Counted from the stretch's first letter, positions 16,106 through 24,262 are shown. The stretch: 41,671 nt of DNA from Streptomyces aidingensis (GCF_900112355.1 NZ_FOLM01000028.1:1-41671), one strand, 5' to 3'. The notes: generated by a model not told the origin, from the sequence alone. A program made the numbers and translations.

Positions 16106-16854
16106 GCGGTGGGCTCCTCGCGCGGAGTGCGCAGCACATAGCCGACGCCGCGCAGGGTGTGGATCAGGGGCGGCCCGGCTCCGCTGTCTATCTTGCGGCG
16201 CAGGTAGTGGATGTAGGACTCGACGATCCGGGAGTCGCCGCCGAAGTCGTAGCCCCACACCCGGTCCAGGATCTGGGCCTTGCTGACCACCCGGCCGGTG
16301 TTCTCCAGCAGATAGGCCAGCAGCCGGAACTCGGTGGGCGACAGCTCGACCGGGCGGCCGGCCCGGGTGACCTCGTGGGCGTCGGGGCGCAGGGTGAGGT
16401 CGGCGCAGCGCAGCGGGGGCGGAGCGCCGGCCGGACCGCCGCCGCCGTCGCCGCCGTTGCCGCCGTTGCCGTGGCCGGTGCGGCGCAGGATGGCGCGGAC
16501 CCGGAGCACCACCTCTTCCAGGCTGAACGGCTTGGTGACGTAGTCGTCGGCCCCGGCGGACAGGCCCTGGATGCGGTCCTCCACGGTGTCCCGGGCGGTG
16601 AGGAACAGCACCGGGACGGGCGTCTGTTCGCCGTCGCGGCGCAGCAGTGCGGCGACGTCGAAGCCGCCGAGGTCGGGCAGCATGACGTCCAGCACCACCA
16701 GGTCGGGGCGGCGGGCGGCGGCCGAGTGCAGCGCCTCGGCGCCGCCGGCGGCGCAGGACACCTCGAATCCGGCCAGCCGGAAGGTCTGGGCCAGCAGGTC
16801 ACGGATGTTGGGCTCGTCGTCGACGATCAGCAGATACGCGGCGGACTCGGGCAT
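16102..16854 (-). CDS. OmpR/PhoB-family response regulator
   Basis: 250 residues from ATG 16854, with GGAGG 5 nt upstream. The receiver domain has the acidic pair VDDE, the phosphorylation site VVLDVMLPD (Asp56), the Thr in FLTARD and the Lys in VTKPF. A Gly-rich linker (GHGNGGNGGDGGGG) leads to a winged-helix DNA-binding domain (ELSPTEFRLLAYLLEN, DSRIVESYIHYLRRKID, HTLRGVGYVL). It is the first gene of the minus-strand operon and is divergent from the metallophore-like operon starting at 17012. It presumably activates its own operon in response to the kinase at 14444-16105. Confidence 0.95.
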   Translation of the reverse strand: MPESAAYLLIVDDEPNIRDLLAQTFRLAGFEVSCAAGGAEALHSAAARRPDLVVLDVMLPDLGGFDVAALLRRDGEQTPVPVLFLTARDTVEDRIQGLSAGADDYVTKPFSLEEVVLRVRAILRRTGHGNGGNGGDGGGGPAGAPPPLRCADLTLRPDAHEVTRAGRPVELSPTEFRLLAYLLENTGRVVSKAQILDRVWGYDFGGDSRIVESYIHYLRRKIDSGAGPPLIHTLRGVGYVLRTPREEPTA

Positions 16855-16974
16855 TCCTCCAGTGGTACACCCTCCGGCTCGGAATTCCCTGAGAACGGGC
16901 GGCGAGGACCGGGGAAGGGGTGCCGGCGCCCGCCGGCGCCGGTGGCGCGGCCGTAATCATCAGTCCCGGCATAG

Positions 16975-17003
16975 GTGACAATGAAAATGATTATCGCTAT
17001 GGT
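16975..17003 (+). promoter_or_regulatory. Promoter of the metallophore-like operon, apparently leaderless
   Basis: GTGACA (16975-16980), a 17-bp spacer and TATGGT (16998-17003). The GTG start at 17012 lies 9 nt after the -10 hexamer, where transcription should begin, and no Shine-Dalgarno sequence precedes it. The spacer is filled by the Zur-like box. Confidence 0.65.
16977..16996. promoter_or_regulatory. Fur-family operator, most like a Zur box
   Basis: GACAATGAAAATGATTATC (16977-16995) matches the classic 19-bp Fur consensus at 16 of 19 positions. TGAAAATGATTATCG (16982-16996) matches the actinobacterial Zur consensus TGAAAATGATTTTCA at 13 of 15 (consensus from memory). It is a rare AT-rich island in this DNA and fills the -35/-10 spacer of the operon promoter. 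The streptomycete iron regulator DmdR1 uses a different box, so zinc control is favoured. Confidence 0.72.
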
Positions 17004-17011
17004 CTTCGGTC

Positions 17012-18277
17012 GTGGGACATCTGCTGATGATCGAAAGCTGGGTCGGATCGATGAGCCGGCTGCTGCCGCGCGCCATCGGCGAGGCGGGGCACCGGTTCAC
17101 CTTTCTCACCCGGGACCTGCATCACTACCTGCGCGCCCATCCGCCCGGGGGCGGCCCGCACCCGCTGCTGGCGGCGCAGAACGTGCTCACCGCCGAGACC
17201 AACGACACCGCCGGACTGCTGGACCGGGCCGAGTCGCTGCACGGGGTGCTGGGCTTCGACGGGGTGCTGTCGTCCTGCGACTACTACCTGCCGGCCGTGG
17301 CCCGGGTCGCCGACCGCCTGGGCCTGCCCGGCCCCGACCCGGAGGCCGTGGCGGCGGCCTGCCGCAAGGACGCCACCCGCCGGGCGCTGGACGCGGCGGG
17401 GGTGCCCGGCCCCCGGCACGCGCTCTGCCGGGACTGGCCGGAGACCGCCGCCGCCGCCGCGGAGATCGGCTACCCGCTGGTCATCAAGCCGGTCGACCTG
17501 TGCGCCGGGATGTATGTCCGGCAGGCCGGTGACGAACGGGAACTCGCGGACGCCTGGAAGGCGCTGAGCGACTTCCCGGTCAATGCGCGCGGCCAGCGCC
17601 GGGACCCGGTCGTGCTGCTGGAGGAACTGCTCACCGGCCCCGAGGTCAGCGTGGAGACGGTTTCGTACGACGGCACCTGCCGGGTGGTCGGGGTGACCGA
17701 CAAGAGCCTGGGCGGCGCACCCGCGTTCATCGAGACCGGCCACATGTTCCCGGCCGCGCTGGAGCCGGCGGACCGCCGGGCGGCGGCCGAGACCGCGGTG
17801 GCGGCGCTGCGCGCGCTGGGCCTGGACCAGGTCGTCGCCCACACCGAGATCAGGCTGACGCCCGGCGGCCCCCGGGTGATCGAGGTCAACCCCCGCCCGG
17901 CCGGCAACCGGATCACCGAGCTGGTGCGGCATGTCACCGGCATCGACCTGCCCGGCGCGGCCGTGGACGTGGCGCTCGGCCGCGTCCCGGACCTGGAGCC
18001 CCGGCCGACCGGCGTCGGCAGCGCCGCCATCGGCTTCCTGCTGCCGGACCGGGCGGGCGAACTGGCCGGGATCGACGGCGCGGAGCGGGCCGCCGCCGCG
18101 GAGGGGGTGCGGGAAGTCGATCTGGCCGCGCCCGGCCGGACGGTGCGGGCGGCCGGCAGCAACAACGACTATCTGGGCCATGTGATGGTGACCGATCCGC
18201 GGGCCGGACAGGCCAGGGAGCGGATGGCCGGTGTCCTGGCCGGGCTCCGCCCCCGCTACGCGGGCGGCCCCGCATGA
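17012..18277 (+). CDS. ATP-grasp ligase, first gene of the metallophore-like operon
   Basis: 421 residues from GTG 17012; the beta-strand start VGHLLMIESW supports this choice. ATP-grasp features are clear: a nucleotide-binding strand with Lys (PLVIKPVDLCAGM, about Lys159), the acidic VVLLEELLTGPEVSVE segment, and the magnesium-binding EVNPRPAGNRI (about Glu291 and Asn293). A C-terminal domain follows. The family joins a carboxylate to an amine or other nucleophile through an acyl-phosphate, as in peptide and D-Ala-D-Ala ligases. Here it probably forms the amide bond of a small amino-acid-derived product. It overlaps the next gene by 4 nt. Substrate unknown; a small-peptide antibiotic ligase of the bacilysin type is an alternative reading. 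Confidence 0.88.
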   Translation: MGHLLMIESWVGSMSRLLPRAIGEAGHRFTFLTRDLHHYLRAHPPGGGPHPLLAAQNVLTAETNDTAGLLDRAESLHGVLGFDGVLSSCDYYLPAVARVADRLGLPGPDPEAVAAACRKDATRRALDAAGVPGPRHALCRDWPETAAAAAEIGYPLVIKPVDLCAGMYVRQAGDERELADAWKALSDFPVNARGQRRDPVVLLEELLTGPEVSVETVSYDGTCRVVGVTDKSLGGAPAFIETGHMFPAALEPADRRAAAETAVAALRALGLDQVVAHTEIRLTPGGPRVIEVNPRPAGNRITELVRHVTGIDLPGAAVDVALGRVPDLEPRPTGVGSAAIGFLLPDRAGELAGIDGAERAAAAEGVREVDLAAPGRTVRAAGSNNDYLGHVMVTDPRAGQARERMAGVLAGLRPRYAGGPA

Positions 18278-19239
18278 GCCGGGCGGCGGCGGCCACGGCG
18301 GCCACGGGAGCCGGAGGGGCCACGGGGACATCCTCCGGCCCGCCCGCGAAGGCCGGGCGGCTCGCGCGGTCCGCACCGCCCGTGCGCTCGGTCGCGGAGC
18401 TGGTGGCGCGGGTGCGGGCCGGGGAGTACGGGCCCGACCCGGCGCGGGAGCGGATCTCCGTCGCCTTTGTCACCAGCCAGGCCGTGCGCCACCGGGGACG
18501 CGGCACCGGCTACCGCAACGAGGTGCTCAGCCTGCGGCTGGCCGCCGCGGTCGGCTCCTGCGCCGTGGAGCCCGGCACCCTGCCGGGCGGCGCGCCCGAG
18601 GAGTGCGTCGGCGCGTCCGTCGCGGAACTGCTGGACCATCCACTGGCCGCAGTCCGCACCGCCGCCCTGGACGCCTACCTCGGCCACGCCCTGCCGCACA
18701 CCCCCGAGCACGGCGCCACCCCGTATCCGCTGCCCGCCGGCACCAGCCTGGCCAGATCCCGGGCCCGGGCCCGCGCGGTGGCCGCGCTGCTGCCGGACGA
18801 CGGACCGGCGGCGGTGCGGCGGGTGCTGGTCGTCGGGGTGGTCAACTCACTGCTGGAGCAACTGCGGGAACGCGGGCTGGCCTATGTGCCGTGCGATCTC
18901 AAGGGGGGCCGCACCGAGTGGGGCGAGCCGGTCCGCACCGACGCCGCCCCGGAGGCCGACGGCTGCGACGCGCTGCTGGTCTCCGGCATGACCCTGGGCA
19001 ACGGCACCTTCGAACCGCTGCTGGCCCATGCCCGCGCCACCGGCAAGCCGCTGGTGATGTTCGCCCAGACGGGCAGCGCCGTGCTGCCCCGCTTCCTCGG
19101 CGCGGGCGTCACCGCCGTCTCCGCCGAGCCCTACCCCTTCTTCTGGCTGGACGGCGGTCCCGGGCTGCTGTACCGCTACCGCCTCGGCCGCCGCCCGGAG
19201 CGTCAGCCCATACCCGACGGAACGGAAAGCGCCCGATGA
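18274..19239 (+). CDS. DUF4213/DUF364 putative heavy-metal-chelation protein
   Basis: 321 residues from ATG 18274. The N-terminal half (about 40-140) looks like the enolase-N-like DUF4213 domain (ISVAFVTSQAVRHRGRGTGY). The C-terminal half is a Rossmann-like DUF364 domain: VLVVGVVNSLLEQL near residue 186, then LVSGMTLGNGTFEPLL near 237-250, followed by VMFAQTGSAVLPRFLGAGV. Pfam describes this pair as putative heavy-metal chelation on structural and genomic-context grounds; its biochemistry is unknown. It overlaps both neighbours by 4 nt, so it is made with the biosynthetic enzymes. Metal insertion, metal sensing, or an unrecognised enzymatic step are all possible. The first ~40 residues are Ala/Gly-rich and probably disordered. 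Confidence 0.78.
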   Translation: MSRAAAATAATGAGGATGTSSGPPAKAGRLARSAPPVRSVAELVARVRAGEYGPDPARERISVAFVTSQAVRHRGRGTGYRNEVLSLRLAAAVGSCAVEPGTLPGGAPEECVGASVAELLDHPLAAVRTAALDAYLGHALPHTPEHGATPYPLPAGTSLARSRARARAVAALLPDDGPAAVRRVLVVGVVNSLLEQLRERGLAYVPCDLKGGRTEWGEPVRTDAAPEADGCDALLVSGMTLGNGTFEPLLAHARATGKPLVMFAQTGSAVLPRFLGAGVTAVSAEPYPFFWLDGGPGLLYRYRLGRRPERQPIPDGTESAR

Positions 19240-20450
19240 CCGCGACCGTTGCCCATGCCTCCGCCGAGCCGTCCGCCTCCGCCGTCCCCGCCGCGCCGCC
19301 GGCCGCCGCCCCCGAACTGATGGAGCTGCTGGGCCGAACGCCCATGGCCCGGATCACCGTCCCGCTGCCGAGCCGGCACCCCGGTTTCTGGGCCAAGCTG
19401 GAGGCGCTGGGCGCCGGCGGCCTCAAGGCCCGCGCCGCCGTGGCCATGCTGCGCGGCGCCCGGGAACGCGGCGAACTGCGCCCCGGCGCGCCCGTGGTGG
19501 AATCCACCTCCGGCACCCTGGGCCTGGGCCTGGCCTTCGCCGGGCAGGCGCTGGGCCACCCCGTCGTGCTGGTCGGCGACACCGAACTGGAGCCCGCCAT
19601 GCGGGCGCTGCTGCGGTCCCACGGGGTCCGGCTGGAGCTGGTGGACCGGCCCGCGCCGCGCGGCGGCTGGCAGGCCGCCCGGCTGGCCAGGCTGCGCGGA
19701 CTGCTCGCCGAACTCCCCGGCGCCTACTGGCCCGACCAGTACAACAACCCCGACAACGCCGCCGGTTACGCCGGGCTGGCGGCCGAGATCGGCAACGCCC
19801 TGGACCATCTCGATGTGCTGGTGTGCAGCGTCGGCACCGGCGGGCACAGCGCCGGCCTGGCCGGCCCGCTGCGCCGTCGCTGGCCGGGGCTGGAGATCAT
19901 CGGCGTGGACTCGGTCGGCTCCACCATCTTCGGCCAGCCCGCCCGCCCCCGGCTGATGCGCGGCCTGGGCAGCAGCATCCATCCGCGCAATGTGCGGTAC
20001 GAGATCTTCGACGAGGTGCACTGGGTCGGGCCGCGGGAGGCGGCCGACGCCTGCCGCCGGCTGGCCAGGGGCTGTTTCGTCAGCGGCGGCTGGAGCACCG
20101 GCGCGGTCGCGCTGGTGGCGGCCTGGGCGGCCCGGACCCGGCCGGGCGCGGTGGTCGCCACCGTCTTCCCGGACGGCCCGCACCGCTACCTGGGCACCCT
20201 CTTCGACGACGACTACTGCCTGCGGCAGGGGCTGACCGGCAGCGGTGGCGGGCCGGTCGCCGACCGGCCGCTGGAGATCCCGCACCCGCAGGCGGTGGAG
20301 GCCACCGGCTGGGCCCGCTGCCGCACGGTGGCCGATCCGCTGGCGGACCGGACCCTGCCGGAGCCGGAGCCGGGGACGGCGGCGGGGACGGAACCGGGGA
20401 CGGCGGCGGGAGCCGGGACGGACGCCGGGGCAGGGGAGGCCCGGTCGTGA
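19236..20450 (+). CDS. Cysteine-synthase-like PLP enzyme (fold type II)
   Basis: 404 residues from ATG 19236 in an ATGA overlap. The PLP lysine is in GAGGLKARAAVAML (about Lys64), the phosphate-contacting Asn/Ser loop reads ESTSGTLGLGLAF, and the glycine loop is SVGTGGHSAGLAGPLRR, all typical of the CysK/CBS/SbnA superfamily. The usual SGN of the substrate loop is SGT here, which hints at an unusual substrate. These enzymes do beta-replacement on activated serine. In siderophore pathways SbnA-type members make diaminopropionate precursors, so here it may build an amino-acid unit for the ligase. The last ~60 residues form a repetitive Pro/Glu/Gly/Thr tail (PEPEPGTAAGTEPGTAAGAG) of no evident function. 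Confidence 0.85.
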   Translation: MTATVAHASAEPSASAVPAAPPAAAPELMELLGRTPMARITVPLPSRHPGFWAKLEALGAGGLKARAAVAMLRGARERGELRPGAPVVESTSGTLGLGLAFAGQALGHPVVLVGDTELEPAMRALLRSHGVRLELVDRPAPRGGWQAARLARLRGLLAELPGAYWPDQYNNPDNAAGYAGLAAEIGNALDHLDVLVCSVGTGGHSAGLAGPLRRRWPGLEIIGVDSVGSTIFGQPARPRLMRGLGSSIHPRNVRYEIFDEVHWVGPREAADACRRLARGCFVSGGWSTGAVALVAAWAARTRPGAVVATVFPDGPHRYLGTLFDDDYCLRQGLTGSGGGPVADRPLEIPHPQAVEATGWARCRTVADPLADRTLPEPEPGTAAGTEPGTAAGAGTDAGAGEARS

Positions 20451-21793
20451 GGCTCACCACGCGTACCACCGTGCTGCGGCTGGCCACCCCGCTGCGCATC
20501 TCCCGCTCGGTGATGACGCACCGCGACGCGGTCTGTGTCGCGGTGTTCCCGGACGACGCGCCGCCCCCCGGTCAGCCGAGGACGCCGGGGCGTGGCGCGG
20601 CGGCGGCCGGTACCGGTTCCGCCGGCCGCTCCGTCCCGGGCGGTGCCCCCACGGCGCCGCCCGGGACGGTCGAGGAGACCGCGGCGGACGAGGCCGTCGG
20701 ATACGGCGAGGTGGTCAGCTCCCGCTATCTGGGGGTGGCCACCCGTCAGGCGGTGCGGCTGCTGCGCGAACAGGCCGCCCCCGCCCTGGCCCGGCACGCC
20801 GGGCCGGACACCGCGCTGGAGGCGCTGCGCGCCGGGGAGCTGCTGCCCGCGCCGTGCCCGCCGTCGGTGGCGGCCGCGGTGGACGCCGCGCTGCTGGACC
20901 TGCTGGGCAAGCTGACCGGGCAGCCGGTCTACCGGCTGCTGGCGGACGCGGCCTTCCCTGCCGTCCGCCCGCCCGCGGCGCGCACCGCCCGGACCATCGG
21001 CATCACCGGTGTTGCCGAGGCCGTCGCGCAGGCGCGGGAACTGGCCGGCCGGGGCTTCGCGGTGCTCAAGCTCAAGGCCGGCACCGCCGACCCGGAGGAG
21101 GATCTGCGCCGGGTGGCCGCGGTCCGGGACGCGGTGCCGTCCGCTGTGCAACTGCTGCTGGACCCCAACGGCGCCTGGACGCCGTCCCGCGCCGCGGCGC
21201 TGCTGCCGCGCTTCGCCGACCTGGGCGTGGCCGCCGTCGAGCAGCCCACCGCGCCGGGCGATCCGGAGGCGCTGGCCCGGCTCGCGGAACGCTCGCCGGT
21301 GCCGCTGATCGCGGACGAGGACGCCGCCGGCCTGGCCGACGCACGGCGCCTGGCGGGCCGGGTGCAGGGCGTCAACATCAAGCTCGCCAAGTGCGGGGGC
21401 GTCCAGCAGGCGCTGCGGATCTGCGCGGCGCTGGCGGGCAGCGGCACCGGGGTCATGCTCGGCTGCCTGACCGCCTCCTCGCTCTCCCTCGCCCCGGCCG
21501 TCCATCTGGCCGACCGCGCCCGCTGGGCCGATCTGGACGGTCATCTGCTGCTCGCCCACGACCCCTGGCAGGGCATCGGCGGCGCCGACGGCACGGTACG
21601 GGCCTCGGAACGTCCCGGGCTCGGGGTCCGGCCCGCGTCCGAGGACGCCTCCGCCGCCCCGCCCCCGTCCGGCCCGTCCCACCCGTCCGCCTCGCCCGCC
21701 CCGTCCGCTCCGGAGTCCGGCCCGGAGTGCGGCCCGAGGTGCGGCCCGGAGCCCGCGACCGCCGCGGCGCGTTCCGGAAGGAGCACGGCATGA
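20447..21793 (+). CDS. Enolase-superfamily epimerase, dipeptide-epimerase-like
   Basis: 448 residues from GTG 20447 in a GTGA overlap. The MLE/AEE-type barrel is intact: the KxK motif in VLKLKAG (Lys208, Lys210), metal ligands in LLLDPNGAW (Asp239), AVEQPTAPGD (Glu265) and IADEDA (Asp290), and the second catalytic Lys in NIKLAKCGG (Lys312). The late MLGCLTASSLS and DLDGHLLLAHDP segments resemble L-Ala-D/L-Glu epimerases, except that the usual Glu-Ser-Ser is Ala-Ser-Ser. Such enzymes invert the alpha-carbon of one residue of a dipeptide. Beside an ATP-grasp ligase this suggests a product with a D-configured residue. It has an inserted Pro/Gly-rich loop (~residues 38-75) and a low-complexity C-terminal tail. 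Confidence 0.85.
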   Translation: MRLTTRTTVLRLATPLRISRSVMTHRDAVCVAVFPDDAPPPGQPRTPGRGAAAAGTGSAGRSVPGGAPTAPPGTVEETAADEAVGYGEVVSSRYLGVATRQAVRLLREQAAPALARHAGPDTALEALRAGELLPAPCPPSVAAAVDAALLDLLGKLTGQPVYRLLADAAFPAVRPPAARTARTIGITGVAEAVAQARELAGRGFAVLKLKAGTADPEEDLRRVAAVRDAVPSAVQLLLDPNGAWTPSRAAALLPRFADLGVAAVEQPTAPGDPEALARLAERSPVPLIADEDAAGLADARRLAGRVQGVNIKLAKCGGVQQALRICAALAGSGTGVMLGCLTASSLSLAPAVHLADRARWADLDGHLLLAHDPWQGIGGADGTVRASERPGLGVRPASEDASAAPPPSGPSHPSASPAPSAPESGPECGPRCGPEPATAAARSGRSTA

Positions 21794-23235
21794 TCCGCAC
21801 GGTGCGCGCCATGCGCGGCTTTCCGCTCGCCGTCCGGCTGCTGCTGGTCAACCAGTTCGGCGTCAACGTCGGCTTCTATCTGCTGATCCCCTATCTCGCG
21901 CTGCATCTGGACGAGGACCTGGGGATGTCCGCGGCGGTGATCGGGATGGTGCTGGGGGCCCGCACCCTCAGCCAGCAGGGCCTGTTCATGATCGGCGGCT
22001 CGGCCGCCGACCGGCTGGGCGCCCGCGGCGTGATCACCGCCGGCTGCGCCCTGCGCACGGTCGGCTTCGGTCTCTTCGCCCTCGGCGACGACCTCGCCGT
22101 GCTGCTGGCCGCCTCGGTGCTCAGCGGTCTGGCCGGGGCGCTGTTCAACCCGGCGGTGCGCGCCTATGTGGCGCTGGAGGCCCGGGACCGCAAGGCCGAG
22201 GCGTTCGCCCTGTTCCAGGTGTTCGCCACGGCGGGCGCGCTGGCCGGGCCGCTGCTGGGCAGCGTGCTGCTGCTGGCCGACTTCCGGGTCTCGGCGCTGA
22301 CCGCCGCCGCGGTGTTCGCGCTGCTGACCGTCGCCCAGGCGCTGGTGCTGCCGGCCCGGAAGCCGGCCGCCGCCCGGGAGCCGGGCGAGCCGGGCGAGCC
22401 GGGCGAGCCGGGGGTGCCGGGTGGCCCGGGTGCCGGCCGGCGCGGGGTGCTCGGCGACTGGCGGGAGGTGCTGGGCAACCGCCGCTTCCTGGCCTTCGCC
22501 CTCGCGCTCACCGGCCTGTTCACCCTGGAGACCCAGCTCTATCTGCTGCTTCCGGAAGGCGCCCGGACCGCCACCGGCTGGTCCGGCGCGGCCGGACTGC
22601 TCTTTCTGACCGGCACCCTGGCCACCCTGGGCCTGCAACTGCGGATCACCACCCGGCTCAAGGCGCGCGGCAGCCGGGGCCGCTGGATAGCCCTCGGCAT
22701 GGCGCTGACCGGGCTGGCGTTCCTGCCGCCGCTGCTGGTCACCGGCCACCCCACGGCCGGGGAGGGGCCGCCGCCGGACGGGGTGGCGGAGGCGGCGCTG
22801 CGGCTGCTGCCGGTGCTGGCCGGCACCTTCCTGCTCTATCTGGGGGTGATGGTGGCCCAGCCGTTCGTGATGGAACTGATCCCCGCCTTCGGCCGGCCGT
22901 CCCTCACCGGCACCTGCTTCGGCCTGTTCTTCATGGTGTCCGGACTCGCCGCCGCGGCCGGCAACACCGGTATCGGCTGGGCCATGGACCTGGGCGAACG
23001 CACCGGCCGGCCCTGGCTGCCCTGGCTGTGCTGCTGCGCCGTCGGCCTGGCCTCTGCCGCGGCCGTGACGGTGCTGCACCGCCGCGCCGTGCTGCCCCAG
23101 CCCGAGCCCCAGCCCGAGCCCCAGCCCGAGCCCCAGCCCGAGCCCCGGCCCGAGCCCCGGCCGGAGCCGGAGCGGCAGACCACCGCCGCCGTCGCCGATC
23201 CGCACCGCCGCGACAGCAGGGAGGCCGTGTCATGA
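21790..23235 (+). CDS. MFS transporter, likely exporter of the operon's product
   Basis: 481 residues from ATG 21790 in an ATGA overlap. About twelve membrane helices are visible, with a cytoplasmic Pro/Gly/Glu loop between helices 6 and 7 (REPGEPGEPGEPGVPGGPG) and the MFS loop-2 signature GGSAADRLGARGVI. The opening NQFGVNVGFYLLIPYLALHL is typical of MdtH-like drug exporters. Lying between biosynthetic enzymes and a dedicated importer, it has the position of CntE in staphylopine-type systems and likely secretes the product. The C-terminus bears six 4-residue PQPE/PRPE units encoded by 12-bp tandem repeats (23095-23166). Confidence 0.88.
   Translation: MIRTVRAMRGFPLAVRLLLVNQFGVNVGFYLLIPYLALHLDEDLGMSAAVIGMVLGARTLSQQGLFMIGGSAADRLGARGVITAGCALRTVGFGLFALGDDLAVLLAASVLSGLAGALFNPAVRAYVALEARDRKAEAFALFQVFATAGALAGPLLGSVLLLADFRVSALTAAAVFALLTVAQALVLPARKPAAAREPGEPGEPGEPGVPGGPGAGRRGVLGDWREVLGNRRFLAFALALTGLFTLETQLYLLLPEGARTATGWSGAAGLLFLTGTLATLGLQLRITTRLKARGSRGRWIALGMALTGLAFLPPLLVTGHPTAGEGPPPDGVAEAALRLLPVLAGTFLLYLGVMVAQPFVMELIPAFGRPSLTGTCFGLFFMVSGLAAAAGNTGIGWAMDLGERTGRPWLPWLCCCAVGLASAAAVTVLHRRAVLPQPEPQPEPQPEPQPEPRPEPRPEPERQTTAAVADPHRRDSREAVS
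23095..23166 (+). repeat. 12-bp tandem repeats coding the MFS C-terminal tail
   Basis: Unit CCCCAGCCCGAG, six copies; the last two are variants with CGG. It is in frame, so copy-number changes would lengthen or shorten the Pro-Glu tail without breaking the gene. Confidence 0.8.
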
Positions 23236-24089
23236 CCGCCACCGTTTCCGGCCACGGCAGCACCGGCGGCGGCGCCGGTGACAATCTGCTGACCGACCGG
23301 CCGGAGCTGTACGAGGCGCAGTTCCCCGACCCGCAGCGGCTGGCCGCCCGCTGGGCGGAGGATGTGCTGTGCCGGCACGCCGCCGGCCCCCGGCTGCTGG
23401 ACGCGGGCTGCGGCACCGGCCGGGACGCCGCCTGGCTGCACCACCACGGCCGGCACGGCCGGGGCCGCCGGGTCACCGGCTTCGACCTCTCCCCGGCCAT
23501 GCTGGCGCACGCCCGAGCCCACCACCCCGGACCGGAATACCTCGCCGCCGACCTGCGCGGCTTCGACCTCGGCCGGTGCGTCTTCGACGCGGTGCTCTGC
23601 CTGGACAGCGCGCTGCTGTACTGCCACAGCAACGACGAACTGGCCGGTTTCCTGGCCTCCTGCCGGCGCCATCTCGCCCCGGGCGGGCTGCTGATCGCCG
23701 AGATGCGGAACGGGGCGTACTTCCTCGGGCGCACCGATCTGCTGGACGCGCCGCGCACCCGCTCCCTCACCTGGCAGGGCGTCACCCGCACCTCGGTCAC
23801 CACGCTGTGGGTGGACCGGGCCGCCCAGTTGCTGCGCCGGCGCCGGGTCTGGACGGCGGACGACGGCTCACCGCCGGTGGAGCAGCACTCGGCCTGGCGG
23901 CTGCTCTTCCCGCAGGAGCTGCGGCAGGTGCTGCGCACCGCCGGATTCCGGGTGCTGGAACTCCATGACGGGCCGGGGCCGCGCACCGATCCCCCCTGGC
24001 GGCCGGGCGGCGAGCCGGGCGCGGCGGCCCCGTCCCCGGACGGCCCGGCCGACGGCGACCGGCTGCATCTGGTGGCCCGCGCCGCCTGA
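23232..24089 (+). CDS. Class I SAM-dependent methyltransferase
   Basis: 285 residues from ATG 23232 in an ATGA overlap. The Rossmann methyltransferase fold shows motif I LLDAGCGTGRDAAWL, motif II VTGFDLSPAML, motif III-like YLAADLRGF, and motif IV FDAVLCLDSALLY. It also has a post-motif LAPGGLLIAEM and C-terminal beta strands typical of small-molecule methyltransferases. It is the last gene of the tightly coupled biosynthetic block and probably N- or O-methylates the product. The C-terminus is Pro/Gly-rich (DGPGPRTDPPWRPGGEPG). The exact substrate cannot be told from sequence. Confidence 0.87.
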   Translation: MTATVSGHGSTGGGAGDNLLTDRPELYEAQFPDPQRLAARWAEDVLCRHAAGPRLLDAGCGTGRDAAWLHHHGRHGRGRRVTGFDLSPAMLAHARAHHPGPEYLAADLRGFDLGRCVFDAVLCLDSALLYCHSNDELAGFLASCRRHLAPGGLLIAEMRNGAYFLGRTDLLDAPRTRSLTWQGVTRTSVTTLWVDRAAQLLRRRRVWTADDGSPPVEQHSAWRLLFPQELRQVLRTAGFRVLELHDGPGPRTDPPWRPGGEPGAAAPSPDGPADGDRLHLVARAA

Positions 24090-24262
24090 CCGGGCAGCCC
24101 GGCCGGCAGCACCGCACCGGTCACCGCAACAGCAGGAGCACCCCGGCCGTCCCCGCAGAAATCACCGGAATCACCGGAAATCATCAAAGACTGCCAGAGT
24201 TCACCAGAGACCACCAGCAGCAACCCGAACCACCAGGAACCAGTAAGAACAGGAAGACCAGC
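24090..24262 (+). other. 173-bp spacer before the importer genes, CA-rich
   Basis: No gene is seen. After a CCGGGC-A-GCCCGG palindrome at the methyltransferase stop, the coding strand becomes rich in C and A and poor in T, with repeated TCACCGGAA (24162-24170, 24171-24179) and CACCAG units. Such sequence should stay unstructured in RNA. No clear promoter was found, so the importer may be read through from the upstream genes. Confidence 0.45.

Noticed and set aside
16977..16996. Iron (DmdR1/IdeR) or nickel (Nur) box reading of the operator
   Set aside because: The IdeR-type TTAGGTTAGGC half-site and the Nur TTGCAA half-sites are absent. The match is to the Fur/Zur AATGA-type consensus.
16975..17532. 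Plus-strand frame starting inside the Zur-like box
   Set aside because: It is in a different frame from the ATP-grasp gene and becomes Arg/Gly/Pro-rich at once; its ATG is a by-product of the AT-rich box.
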